A DNA stretch of 64,000 nt, taken from positions 1,054,001 through 1,118,000 of the forward strand of contig CANTUV010000015.1 of NCBI GenBank assembly GCA_947685225.1. The letters are read 5' to 3'. Below, in pieces: positions 11,747-24,080 of this stretch (its first letter is position 1; each line of letters begins with the position of its first letter). A program made the position numbers and the translations under genes. The stretch comes from Garcia nutans. Taxonomy: Eukaryota > Streptophyta > Magnoliopsida > Malpighiales > Euphorbiaceae. The notes beneath the pieces are model-generated. The model was given only the letters and a program-made list of their open reading frames with translations, was not told where the DNA came from and did not search any database.

Positions 11747-12190
11747 TGTCAGTGGGGATTTTCGCCCCCACTCCAGGTGGAATGATTATTGCGACTTCGG
11801 CACTGTTAGACTCAGGGGCTTAGAGAACACGAGCCTAAATCTAGAGAAAATAGAGTTTTCACCTGGACGGATCCGGAAAATAGAAAGGGGTGGATGACTC
11901 GATTCTTAAGGAATCATCAACTCCCTAATGAGTTCGAAAAGTTTGGTAGTATAGAGAAAGTGAGAATAACCGAGTACCCCCATAACGCCCGGTTCATTGG
12001 ATTCAGGTCTAGATATTATAAAATTTCTAAATATAATGATATTATCCATACTACATACGATTCAAAAATAAGAAATTTATTGCATTAAAATCAAAATAAG
12101 TCTAAATAAAGTAATAAATAGACATCCATCCATGGATGAAAACATAGCTTTACAAACGTCCAATGTCCAAAACAAAATAAATAAAATCTT
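11747..12190 (-). repeat. 3' LTR remnant of deleted Tat element
   Basis: The sequence matches the last part of the LTR at 59230-59658 (reverse complement). Shared words include GACTTCGGCACTGTTAG, CCCCCATAACGCCCGG and CATCCATGGATG. The LTR similarity stops near 12190, where gag sequence begins. Confidence 0.8.
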
Positions 12191-13470
12191 GAATCTCATG
12201 TCTTAATCGAATGTATTTATCTATCTCATGTTCTGGTGTCAAATGAAACTGACAAAAGGCTTTGGCATCAAAATTTGGGAGTAAAGAGTTTAGCAAAGGT
12301 CGTGGAGCTAATGGTTGCAACAGCCCTTTCTTCTACAGCTTCTTAAAAATCCAAGACAAAGGTCTCCCCAGATCTGAAAACTGCTTTCTATTTGCTTGAC
12401 CAGCTGCATTGACATCCACCACTTTTTGTGCACCTTGACTGCCGGACTGATAATTTTTTCTCCCATTCCTTCTTTCAGAAAAAAATAGTTCTTCTTTCTT
12501 TTTCATTCTTCTATTTGCAAGCTAGCTTGGAGAAGGTCTTTGAAATCCCTTATAAGGGTGCGAGACATCCTTTCTCTAGGATTAGTCAGCACTCCTCTCA
12601 CAATCATCCTAATTTGGTCTAATTCATCGAGCCTCTTCTTGAGCAATGCAAACTTATTCCTCCACCTTTTCACGTAGTCAACAAAGTTTTCATTTTATTT
12701 CTTCCTTATTGCCTCAACTTCCATCAGAGTGCCTCAACTTCATTTTATTTGATTAATTGTTGGATGAAGGCCTTATACAATAAATTTAAACTCCTTTGAG
12801 TACTATCCTCTAAGGTGTTGAACTAATTTTGCACAACCAAATCCAATAAAAGCATGAAGTACCTTAAAGTTTGACTCTTGGTAGCTCAAGCAGACTGTAT
12901 AGCAGTTATGTATTGCTTGAAATGAAGATAAGATACTTAGCAAATGATGGTATCTTGAACTTATAAGGGACCTCATCATCTTGTTCAAACAGCTTGTCCA
13001 CCTCCGACGTCTCTTCGATTTTCAACTTCTTTTCAAACTTCTTCTCCAAGTCTGCAATCATCTTTTCCACATCATAAGTCTCGGTCTTTTCAACAGTTGA
13101 TTTTTCCACAACCTTTGGCTCCTTCTTCTTATATTGAGGATCTAGAAAGTACTGAGTTTGGTATCCATCATCATCTATAACCATCTTGTCATCATCAAAG
13201 GCTACTTCACCAACCATAGCCTTTCCCTTATCTTTCTACTTCTTAGTACTAGCAGATGCTTCGGCAGTGTTCTCAAACATTACAGCCATTTGGCTTTTCA
13301 TGATCTCAGCTTGAGCCTCCTTTAGTTCTTCCATCTTGGCTTCAAGGGCATCATCTTTTGAATATACTCTGGTTCCATTGCTTTTGGTGAGAAGCTAACT
13401 GAGTCATTGCTGAATTATTTGTCACCAGTATAGGTTAGGTTGTCGTAGGCTTTTGAACTGTTATAATCCC
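12190..13470 (-). pseudogene. Tat gag, broken
   Basis: The minus-strand frame at 13217-12906 (VGEVAFDDD through VEKMIADLEKKFEKKLK to DEVPYKFKIPSFAKY) is nearly the same as the Tat-2 gag at 46680-46960. Further downstream FCQFHLTPEHEIDKYIRLRH (near 12290-12200) matches the Tat-2 gag zinc-knuckle-like region. The start codon expected near 13470 has changed (GGGATTATAAC where Tat-2 has ATGGATTACGAC). Several stops are present. Confidence 0.85.
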
Positions 13471-14546
13471 GAGCAATGAGTTAGAAAGGATCCAAGATAT
13501 GAGATGCAATGCACATATGCATGTATGCATGGATGAACAAATAATAAACAAAAAAACTAGATCAACTCAATATAGCAGAAACGAACCTTCCAATCTTATA
13601 ACTTCCATATATGAATGGTGCATTTCTTTTTCTAAGTACATGGCCAACAAAATACCAACATGGGGTATCTTGTTTTTGAATAATTCACTCAAATGTTTAA
13701 TTAATAATTATATTTTCAAACTTAGAAGTCAGTCTATAATAATTCTCATCAATTAAGTCTTAATCCATTAGATTAACAAAAGATAGTTTTTATACTATAT
13801 TGGATTAAAACTAAATTAAAATGACTATCATAAATAAATTTCTTATTTTAGAAAATTAACTAGTGATTCATGCCACGAACAAGCCCATGATTAATAAGTC
13901 TTAGTGTAAACTAGGCCCACAATTGATTTTAAATATTTCATAATAGACCTAAATAATTGTAAGCCCATTGAAAAGGTTTACTTAAGATGATTTTGTTTCA
14001 AAGCCCATTGCAAAACATTTATAAAAAATAGGTTTTTGGGCTTTGAGTTTGGGTCATGAGGTGAAAAAGAACTTTGAACCATCTTAAAAGGATATTTAAA
14101 GACCATCTTTGAAGAAGATTTGAAAATAATTTTGGTCTTTTTGGGCTTTGAAAATTGTTTGAGCTTACAATATAATTAGGTCATATTAGAAAAAGAACAA
14201 ACCAAATGGGTCATGATTCAAACTAAGATATATCAAACATAGTCAAAGAGCAAGCATTTGGGTTTAAACCTAAAGAAAGTAATTAGGCCAACTATATAGA
14301 CTTTAATCTTTAGGTTGAAAAGCTTAGGCTCCCATAGCAAGTACATACCAAAAGGTACAATGTTATGAGTGGTTATGTTATGGTTGATCTCCAAATCTTA
14401 AGTGAAAATATCGTATCCCTTACATAATACAACAAGAGTAACACGGATGTCCTTATGCACACAATGCAAACTAAATGATGCAATAGATAATATCATAACG
14501 AGAAAGAATAAAATAATATAAAGACCAGCGAAATCAACTTCTCTTA
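13471..14546 (-). other. Tat 5' leader (noncoding)
   Basis: The region between primer-binding site and gag corresponds to the Tat-2 leader at 45370-46440. Shared words include GATATTATCTATTGCATCAT and CATTGAAAAGGTTTAC-type sequence in reverse complement. No conserved reading frame is seen. Confidence 0.7.
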
Positions 14547-14564
14547 TCCCCAGTGCAGTCGCCA
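14547..14564 (-). promoter_or_regulatory. Primer-binding site, tRNA-Arg type
   Basis: On the minus strand TGGCGACTGCACTGGGGA directly follows the LTR end. This is the Tat/Ogre-type site complementary to the 3' end of tRNA-Arg, as known for the lineage. Confidence 0.8.
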
Positions 14565-14565
14565 C

Positions 14566-16650
14566 TATAAACAAAAATTTTCATCCCTACTCCCTATGCA
14601 ATGATTTTTTATACTTCGGCACTGTTAGGCTCAGGACTTTAGAGAATACAAGCCTAAATTTGGAGAAAATGGAGTCACCACCTGGACAGAATGGGAAAAT
14701 AGAAAAAGACGGATGACTCGATTCCTAAGGAATCCCTAACCCCTATTGGGTTTGAAAAGTTGTGTACATATAGGGAAGGTGAGAATGACTCAATACCCCC
14801 ATAACGCCCGGTTCATTGGAACCGGCATCCTTTTCAGGTCTAGATATTATAAAATTTTTAAATATAATGATACTATTCATACTATATGCGATTCAAAAAT
14901 AATAAATTTATTACATTAAAATAAAAAAAGTCCAAATAAAGTAATAAATAGGCATTAATCCATGGATAAAAATATGCATTTACAAACGTTGAATGTCTAA
15001 AATAAAATAAAATAAATAGGATATCCACCAAAAGATAAAAACATATCATTTACATTGATCCAAAATTTAAACTAATTTAAATTGCATTGTGAAAAACATA
15101 GTACTTACAATTCAAATGAACAATTAATCAAATAAATTAAAATATTTAAACATGATAATTAAAATAAAACATCGATTATAAACCAAACAAAATAAATCAT
15201 CCATTCATAAAAGTATGTAACAAATTAAATAATCAAAGCTAGTATTTAAACTACTAAATGAACAAAATTAGGATTTTAGATTTAAAAGGTTAGTTTTATA
15301 GTTTAGGGATTAGAATTTTAAAGCAACTGGATAAAATTGATTTTCGCTACTGGATTTAGAAAATTTGGAGCATGGGGTCATTGAATTAAGGTTTTGAGAA
15401 TTACGATTTAGATTGAGGTTTTATCATTTAGGGTTTAGGGTTTTGATGTTACTGGGATTAGAAAATTTAAGGTTTAATTTTAAAGTTTCTATGAAACTAG
15501 GTTAGGAATTGAGTTACTAGAATTAGGGTTTGGATCTACGTTTTTTGTTTTATAGGAAACAAAATTAAGGTATTGGGTTAGGATTTTAGCATTTAAGGTT
15601 ACTGGATTAAGGGTTTGAGGATTAGGGTTTTAATTAGATCCTAAGCTATTACGAAATTAAATTAATAAACAATGGGTGTTGGCTAATTAGGCTACTAGAC
15701 AAAGAAGAGAGTTGAATGAATCACCTATTATAAATTTGAAATCAACAAATACAAGCTACTAGACAAGTTTTAATGAAGTAAATATGAATTAAAACATGAT
15801 AAGTATAAGCTGCTGGAATTATTTGGAAGAAGCAAAGTTGAATGGACGAACAACTGTTATGATATCTTAAGAGATGATTTACAAATATTGAATAAATAAA
15901 CTGTATTAGAAAGCTAAACCTGTGTTTGAAGGTTCCACCAAGATTAAATGTATTGATCCAAGCCTTTTAAATTACATGCACCAACTTTGATTTTGGCAAC
16001 TGCCTCTTTTGTTGAATTGTAGTATCTGTGTTGTTGCTAGGTTAATTGCTAATCCATGCTTTATAGTTGATGATTTGCTTGATAATTGTTGCTCGTTTCT
16101 AATTTGTAATTGATGACCATCTTGATAATTGTTGATTGTCACTTCTTATTTGTTGCTGCCTGTTTTAATATTAAACACCATTATTTATAAAAAAAATTAA
16201 TTAATATTTGTATTTCTTTTCAAATAAAAAGGGAATTACTGTTTGTATTTGCTTGCTGTGATTGACAATTATCTAGTGGTATAAATATGAAGTGAAGATC
16301 ATTTTCAACATATTATTTATTCCACTACCATATATTAATTTTTATTTTCTAAGGCAATTGCATGACATTACAATGGAATGATATTGACTACTCATTGGAT
16401 ACATTAATATGCTGTATCAATTGTCATATTAATTTATTAATTTATTTTTCTTTTCTAGAAAAAAATTAAACAAAATGGAAATAATATATATGCCACGTGT
16501 TATAAACAGAACCTTTAGTTAATTAATTCCACAATGGCGTCAAATTTATTCAATGTGGATGCTTGGAGAATCATCCAAATTAAATATCATTTTCTTTGTT
16601 ATTAGTTTCGAGGACAGGATGACCTAGCTAGGCATCATGGAAGCAGGGAT
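14566..16650 (-). repeat. 5' LTR of deleted Tat element
   Basis: It starts (minus strand end) next to the primer-binding site and shares GACTTCGGCACTGTTAGG-like and CATAACGCCCGGTTCATTGG words with the other Tat LTRs. At 15280-15630 it contains many TTAGGGTTT-like words, the counterpart of the AACCCTAA-rich block of the Tat-2 LTR. A minus-strand TATA candidate (TTTTTATAAATAATGG) lies at about 16190-16175. The outer end is approximate. Confidence 0.65.
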
Positions 16651-17597
16651 GGGCAATATTTTTTTTAAATAACCTAAGAAAATATTATACTAAATTATTA
16701 ATAAATTTATTGTTCAAAAAAATTATTAATAAATTTCAATAAATATTTTTATTGGACGCTAAAATTCCTTCCAGAAAAAAAAATTACATGCTCCCCTTAA
16801 AATAAAATAAAACTTTTAAATGTTAAATTGAATGCAACTCATTATTTAATTATAACTAAAAAAAGTATTCAAAATAAAAAAATATATGATTGTTATCTTT
16901 TTATTGGAGAAGAATTTTTTATAAAAAAAATATATAAAATATTAGTGGTCGATATAGAGCAATCAAGTTCAGTTATCTCTAATAACAAAGATTCAGTTAC
17001 AATGAAACAACATTATGGATTTGATATATTTTTAGAATTTAAAAATTATATAGTTTATTTATTTATTCTTAACATCCTATGAATAATTACAAGTTATTTA
17101 ATATATAAAATATTTGTTTTATTCCAAATAAATTTATGATCAGAATTTGGATTGAAAATGTGTCAATAATTTCATATTTATATCAAATCATAGTCAAAAT
17201 AAAAAAATATAATATTTATCATATTTATACTAACTTTACCATGCACTTTTTACTATAAAGATTGTCAAAATTTAATTCTAATTTTATTACTGGTAAATTT
17301 GATAAAACAATACATTGACAAATAGAATTTAAAATATCTAATATTAATATACTTATAGATTTTATTTTGTATTGTTATTTTGTTTAAAAATTTATGAATA
17401 AATTTAATTTTCTATTAGTAATTATAAATATTTACTTTGCTACTAGTTAAAATATAAACTTTTCGGATTTTTTTATTTATTATTTTAGTAAAGCCATTCT
17501 CATTGCACTACTTTTTTGTATCCAATGTATAAAAGGGCTTTTTCTTTTTCGTTTTACAATTTTAATTTGATTGAGTTGAGAAATAGTAAAAGTTTAC
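16651..17597. other. AT-rich spacer without recognisable gene
   Basis: No family motif was found. An 84-codon open frame at 16828-17082 is Lys/Ile/Asn/Tyr-rich, as chance frames in AT-rich DNA are. The left part may include the rest of the Tat LTR. Confidence 0.5.
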
Positions 17598-18050
17598 TGA
17601 TCTTAATACTACCCCCTATTTTACCTGTGCTCGGCCCTCCCTTTTACTAAACTAATAAGCTAAACCTAATACCTTCGATGTACCACATCTGAGCTCCCTT
17701 TGAATGTTGGGCCTCGATATCGAGCTTTTCCACCTCTACTGAGCTCTTTGTTATCCGATAGATAGATCTCTGTCACAATAGGTGTATGATACTGACACAT
17801 CCAAAAAATCAATTGACATGTATATACGTTTTCCTCCACTCTTCAACTATAAATAGGTGTAGACCCCTACAGGTAAAAAATCTTTTCGACACTTTTTAAG
17901 CTCATCTATTTGCAGGCAAACCAAGCACTGAGTTAGGCATTATAGTCTCTCCATTAAAACATGGTCCCTTCTCTTATCTTGCAGGTAGGAGTGCTGACCG
18001 TAGTAGAACCTAAACCTAAACAAGTGTCCTCGGAGTCCACCTCGTCATCA
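17598..18050 (+). repeat. 5' LTR of Tat-1 element
   Basis: The LTR runs from TGATCTTAATACTACCCCC at 17598 to CTCGTCATCA at 18050. A TATA box CTATAAATAGG lies at about 17848-17858. The stretch TTTTACCTGTGCTCGGCCCT is typical of LTR starts of this Tat subgroup. The partner LTR is not in the window, since the element is interrupted at 24080. Confidence 0.7.
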
Positions 18051-18051
18051 G

Positions 18052-18069
18052 TGGTGCGGTAAGCGAGGA
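18052..18069 (+). promoter_or_regulatory. Primer-binding site of Tat-1, mutated
   Basis: TGGTGCGGTAAGCGAGGA follows the LTR by one base. It resembles a degraded form of the TGGCGCCGT-type site used by related Tat elements and precedes the gag start codon at 18088. Confidence 0.55.
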
Positions 18070-18345
18070 CTAGCTAATCCCTAAGCAATGGACAATATGA
18101 CTCAAGACATAACCCATGAATCACAAAACCACATCCACACCCTGAACAACAGATTGCCCTTACCACCATATACACCCCAACATCACATGACCCAAAACAC
18201 TACAGCTAACTTGAATAATCACCATCAAACTGGACCATCAAACACGGGGCACACTATACCCGGACCTTCAATAACCACTCTTGGAGCTGAATCAGCTTCC
18301 GCAGTACCTTCAACTTTATTTGTTCCACTGATATAACTAGTCTCA

Positions 18346-20438
18346 TGTAATATCTTTATACCCTATATAGGTATTATACATACACCACGTATGTAAAATA
18401 TGTATAAAAAAATATAAGAATGTCAACAACCTTATCATTCAAAAATGTTTCCCAAATTTAAGAAAAATCTTTTATCCCTTAAAATGTAGTTTAATAGATA
18501 AATTGTTATACACTTTAGTAATTTAAATACCAAAAATACAAATTTTAAAGAAAAATTTTTGAAAAAAATTTGCCTGAATTTTATCTATATTTCGAACAAT
18601 CCCTAAATAGCAAACAACCACAATCTTCACAAAAACACACTCGCAAAATTCATTTAATCATATCTTTCTCCAAAAATACCCAATGACTAAAAAATATCCA
18701 ACATTATAATATATATATGTACAAGGTATTCCAATACTTAATTTACATCAACAAACTTTAAATTTATAACATTAATACATGTTCTCATAATGTATGAGCA
18801 TATTAAAGTACAAAACAGAAACATACACGATATGTCGGCCATTTAGTCTTGTGGCAAATGGAAACTTCAAGCACAAAAACAAAACTCTAGACCTGGTAAG
18901 CTCTAACAGAACCCTCCGGATCTACCATATCATTTGCGCGATAAAATTCAATTGTGCTAAGCTAAAAGTCTAGCGGTGTATAATTTGGTAATAAAAATAA
19001 TATTTGAAATATAATACCTAAAAAAATGCAATATGCTTTAATGTCAAGCAAAATACATACAAATTATCAATATATTAATTAGCAACACACATTAGGCTCA
19101 AAATCCTTATACATTAGTCCAGTTCTTGAAATATTATTTTGGCTCATCTCAATAACAATGACACCAACGTGTCTCGCCCAATGTCATATTCATAACTATG
19201 ACACCGTGTGTCTCGCTCGAAGGCATAATCATAACTATGATACCAGTGTATCTTGCCCAAAGGCGTACGACAATGCCAAACCCATTCAAAATAATTTCTT
19301 AGAACTAGACATTATATAAGGCGTCATGCAATTCACATTCATCACATTCCATTTTTTTTTTATGTTTTTCAACATTTTACTATATAATTAGCCTTTTTTA
19401 TATTTTGTACATCTCATCACTATTAAACATTCTTTAATGGCATAACATGCCAAATTTTATTCAAATTATGCATTGCTACTTCAAACAATGCTTAACAGAC
19501 ATTAATACCGATATTCAAGTAACACAACACATTCATTTATACGCAATATGTTATGTTTAAAACTATGCAATTAATAAAATAAGTTTCAAAGTATGTACTA
19601 ACCTCACAATTGATATAATGCAAGCCAAATCTCCACCTAAGACCAAGCTTACTCAATGCCCTTCACTACTTTGATATGAGAATTTGGCTAACACCAAGCC
19701 AAATGTGAGCTAGTGTGCACAATTTATTAGAATCACATTTCTATATACTTTAACTAATAAAATCCAATTGCTACATTTCCTTCATGTTTTCAATTTTTTT
19801 CCTAATGCACTTTAATTTTGGGCAATCATTCTAACCGATTCCAAATCATATTTAAAGTTAATTTCTATCATAAGAATAATATTCTAACACATTTTAAATA
19901 ATTAAATACAATTAACATCTATTCTTTATAGAAATTCCATGGAACTAAATAAAATCATTACTTCTATATCAAACCAACATCTTTCCACACCATTTAAACA
20001 ATTATTCCACACTGCATCAAATTTACAAATTACACATATTCATAAATTTATGAAGAACTTCTTAAATTTACAAGAAAGATTACCTAATAGTTGTGCTTTC
20101 ACCAAAACTTCCTTCAATCCTTTGGATTCTTCAGAAAATTTGGTTTTGATGATGATGGGAAGCTCCTTTCTTCTCTCTTGGCCAATTTGGTTGGAGGAAG
20201 ACGATGATGAATTTTATTTTAATTTCCTTCTTCATTTACTGACCACAAATATATATTTTAATTAATTATTAATAATTATATTTTATCTTTCACCACCCAA
20301 AAATAAATTAAATTTATTTATTATTATTAATATTGCTTTATTATATATTATTTAATTAATTAATATTTAATAAATATCTAAATATGCATAATCTTCCACT
20401 AACCAATATTATTTTTAATTTTGATTTATTTTATTTAC

Positions 20439-20503
<65 letters not shown>

Positions 20504-20690
20504 TTAACTTTTTTTACTTTTACCTTTTTGTTTTTTCCATTTCATCCTTTACTAATAACACTTATATGTTAGGTATATTTAAAATATTTTTCACATATAT
20601 ATTTTATCTTTCACATCTTCCAACACTTTAATTAACCTTCTAAATTATTTATTTAATGATATTTTAATAAAATTGCAGGCGTTAAACCTT
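18346..20690 (-). mobile_element. Solo LTR of a Tekay-like element in Tat-1 gag
   Basis: The left border is TGTAATATCTTTATACCC, the reverse complement of the LTR end seen at 26743, preceded by TCTCA. It contains the family landmark GCGCGATA...TGTGCTAAGC near 18936-18963. It also holds a roughly 46-bp repeat in three copies at 19150-19275 (ATAACTATGACACC...GTGTCTCGC) and a TTA microsatellite at 20441-20503. The right border is eroded: GGCGTTAAA near 20679 may be the remnant of GGTGTTACA. No perfect target duplication was found. There is no coding capacity. Confidence 0.7.
20441..20503. repeat. TTA trinucleotide microsatellite
   Basis: About 20 uninterrupted TTA/ATT triplets inside the solo LTR. 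Confidence 0.95.
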
Positions 20691-22300
20691 AGCAGTAATG
20701 TAGTCCTCATGCCTAACATATTAAACAATGAGGGAGCTTACAGCTACCCTTGGGGACTTCATCAGAGTTTTCGGATAGTAAGTCAATGGAAACTTCCCAA
20801 ATCCTCAAACACAACTTGAAGACTTAGTAAATCAATAAGTCCAAACACCATCCCTAGCTCATCAAACATCATCAACCCCACCTCCAACTTACCAAAAACA
20901 TACTCACCCAATAACCTATCACATAGCCCCGTACGCACTAGAATATTACCCTCCACAACCTCAACCTGAATTTAACCAGCAATACTGGGCAAGAGCCAGA
21001 AAATGAGACTAGGAGAAGGCTATACTCACCTAAGCACTTTGTGTCTAACACATTAACTCCTTCAACTCTGTCTATAAGAGACCATAAGTAGAAGGATGTA
21101 GTTATGAAAGAGGAAGATCTTAATGCTTTGGTTGAAGATATAAGTAAGCGAATGCACAGGGGGATAGAACTATAATACGATACTACCTTTTGCTCCCTCT
21201 TATCTAAGGAGATACTCAGTGATATATATCCAAACTTTCATGTATTAAAGTTGAAGGAGTACAATCGAACAACTTTCCTAAGATAATGTTCAACTATGGT
21301 ACAAAAACTTGGAGCCACAATCCATTCATAGTTTCAGCCAACTCATTAGGCTCTTTGTAAATAAATTTTTAGCCTCCATTGACCTTGGTCATACCTCATC
21401 CAACTTATTTAAGGTCGTGCAAAAACCTAAAGAAATTTTTGTGGCTGTATATCGAAAGATTTAATGGCATGGTTGGCAAGATCCCAGGGTGAACTTTGAA
21501 ATAGCATTAGAGGTATTGATCTAGAATGCTGAATGTCCCCAGTTTTTACGATCTTTGAGCAAAATCTCACCCTAAGATTTTATTGAGCTTATGGCCCAGT
21601 CTCATAATTACATCTATGTAGATGAGAATGCTCAGCTCTAGGAAGAACTTCATGCCAACCGCCAAAGTCAAGGCCAAACATCCAAACCCCTAAAGAGTCC
21701 TATAAACCCGAACCTTCAAAACAAAATACCCAAAAGCATGACACCTCCAAACTAGCAAGGCCCAACACTTTTAAGAGAGGTCACAGCCATAATTCAATAA
21801 GATAGCCTAACCACCGAAGTTGAAATTAAACTTTCTATATCTCTAATGCTCCCAAACATTTTACACCTTTAAATACCTTGTGAGCTACCATATTTTGGTG
21901 GCTTAAAGAGAAAACTAATGTGAATTGGCCTTGACCAATGAGGGAGAATCTAAGTAGAGACCAGGGGTTATATTACAGCTTTCACAGGGGACATGATCAT
22001 AAAACCAATGACCGCGGTAAGTTGAAAAGGGAAATTGAATGAGTAATTGAAGAAGGCCAACTTAAGCAATTTGTAGCTGCCTTTGGGGGTGATGAGCTCT
22101 AGGGATGAGCTCTAAACCTTCAAAAGGTTCCAAGAAAGCTCTCGCAGTGCTCATACACATTATAGCAGAGGGAACATTATGATATAGTAGATGCCTCATG
22201 GAACTGCAAGGCAAAGGAGGTATTCTTAATAACAGAAATTCTCTACTCAAGGAGACCAGTTATTACCTTTCAGCCAGAGGAATCTTATCAAGTCATAGAA

Positions 22301-24080
22301 CTATATATGATGCTTTAGTGGTCAAGGTAGTTATTCAGGAATACATGGTTCAAAAGTGTTAACACCGGATGCTTATAAAAAGCTTGGCTTGTGTCAAAAT
22401 GTCTTGAAGCCTATCTCTGAGCCCTTGATTAGCCTATCTAGACATAGTGTTCGAGTACTCGACTCGATTATGCTTGATGTTCAATTAGGTGATGATTCAA
22501 TGGTGAGAAATGGTCGAGTTTGCTTCCTGGTGGTAGAAATAAATTTTGCTCACAATGAAATCTTTAAGTGCCCATTGTTAGTAGGGGTGGATGCCTACAT
22601 TTTTTTTTGCAGAAACTTGACTATGAAGGTTCCAAGCTACTGCGGAGTGATAGTCCTTAAAGGACATGAACAGATAGCTCAAGATTTTTATGTTGTCCTC
22701 CTAAAAAATGCAAATATGGCCCTCCCTATGAACTCCCTTGATGTATATGATAATTCAAAATCCAGAGTTAAGCCAGTTGACATGTTGAAAGATGTACAAG
22801 TGGGGACAAATAGGATGTTGAAGATCATGAGCTTCAGTGGTCTTGAGAAAGAGCTTGCCTTGGCTCAAGTATTAGAACAACATTAAAATGTCTTTGCCTG
22901 GGATTCCACTGATGTTAAGGGTATCTCACCTGAACTTATGGTTCACAAGCTCCATGTGGACCCTGTTGCTACCTTAATAAAGCAAAAGAAAATGAACTTA
23001 GTTCCAGATAAGCATTTAGTTACAGAGTAGGAAGTCAAAAAACTCTTGAAGGCGGGCTTTGTTAAAGAAATTCCATTCTCGGACTAGCTAGCTAATATCA
23101 TATTAGGAAAAAAGCCCAATGAAAAATGGAGAACATGTGTTGATTTCACTTACCTCAATAAGGAATGCCCTAACATTAACTCCCTTGTCGGTTCAATGGC
23201 GGGTTACGAAGTGTACAGATTCATAGATGCTTCATTTAAAAGTAGAGGATCAGAGCAAGACCTCTTTTGTAACAAAAAAAAAGGTACCTATTGTTACAAG
23301 GTCATGCCGTTTAGTTTGAAGAATGTATGAGCCACATATCTGAGGCTTGTCAACAAGCTTTTCCAATGCTAGATAGGTCAGACTATTGAGGTATATGTGG
23401 ATGACAAATTTATCAAATCTAGGACCTCGGCTACACCTTGAAGACCTGGTAGAAGTCTTTAAGATTCTTAGACAGGAAAACATGATGCTTAATTAAGAAA
23501 AATGTGCATTCGATGTTCAATCAAGAAAATTCTTGGGGTTCATGATATTAAAGAGAAGCATCAAGGCTACCCTGAGAAGAAACAAGCGGGGATGGAAATA
23601 GTTTCTAAGTTGAATGGTAGAATTACAGCTCTGGAAAGATTCATCTCATGCTAGGCTAAAAAGTGTTTGCAATTTTATAAGCTCCTAAAGAATCTTAAGC
23701 AGTTTCAATGGATAGAAGAGTGCCAACAGGCCTTCATCGAGCTAAAACAATTTCTGAGCTTGCCTCCCCTGCTTAGTTGACCCATCCTGGGCAAGACACT
23801 ATGTTTATACCTCTCAGTCTCACTGGCAACCATGGGCTCAATATTGGTTAGAGAGGAAGATGGCTAGCAATATCCAACCTATTACACCAAACATGCCCTG
23901 AAAGGTCCCAAGCTCATACATCTTCCTTCAGAAAAAACTAGCCCTGGCGCTTAGAAATTCTGTAGAAAGGCTTTTACTGTACTTTGATGCACATAATACC
24001 AATTAATGGTTGAAGAAAATCCTTCAGAGGATGGAGACCTCGGGGTGTCTTATAAAATAGGTGATGAGATTGGAAAGATT
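22301..24080 (+). pseudogene. Tat-1 pol (PR-RT-RNase H), broken and truncated
   Basis: The protease-region frame is 22356-22886 (YKKLGLCQNVLKPISEPLI and downstream). RT begins near 22890 with NVFAWDSTDVKGI and KLLKAGFVKEIPF, then WRTCVDFTYLNKECP near 23132, MPFSLKNV near 23305 and VYVDD near 23394. A block of RT between the sequence LNKECP and the CYKVMPF part is shortened. RNase H starts near 23700 (FQWIEECQQAFIELKQFLS). The frame ends abruptly at ILQRMETSGCLIK...RLERF at 24080, where the next element is inserted. Many stops are present. The rest of pol must lie beyond the right end of the nest. Confidence 0.8.

Larger units (their letters stand above)
11747..16650 (-). mobile_element. Tat-lineage Ty3/gypsy element, internally deleted
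   Basis: Read on the minus strand this is 5' LTR (about 16650-14566), primer-binding site, leader, gag, then directly a 3' LTR remnant (12190-11747). The whole pol region is missing. The gag and LTR end match those of the Tat-2 element at 44921-59658, so the two belong to one family. The outer border at 11747 begins TGTCAGTGGGG. The border near 16650 is approximate and no target duplication was matched. Confidence 0.8.
18088..22300 (+). pseudogene. Tat-1 gag, interrupted by a solo LTR
   Basis: The N-terminal part (82 codons, 18088-18336, Thr/Pro/Asn-rich) begins with ATG shortly after the primer-binding site. It is cut at 18345 by a minus-strand solo LTR. The frame resumes near 20725 with MRELTATLGDFIRVF- and FPNPQTQLEDLVNQ-like sequence. 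A gag core with many stops and frameshifts runs about 21000-21560, followed by a Lys/Pro-rich region to about 22100. It is nonfunctional. Confidence 0.7.

Noticed and set aside
16828..17082. 84-codon open frame
   Set aside because: Composition is that of AT-rich noncoding DNA (Lys, Ile, Asn, Tyr), and no motif or splice context supports a gene.
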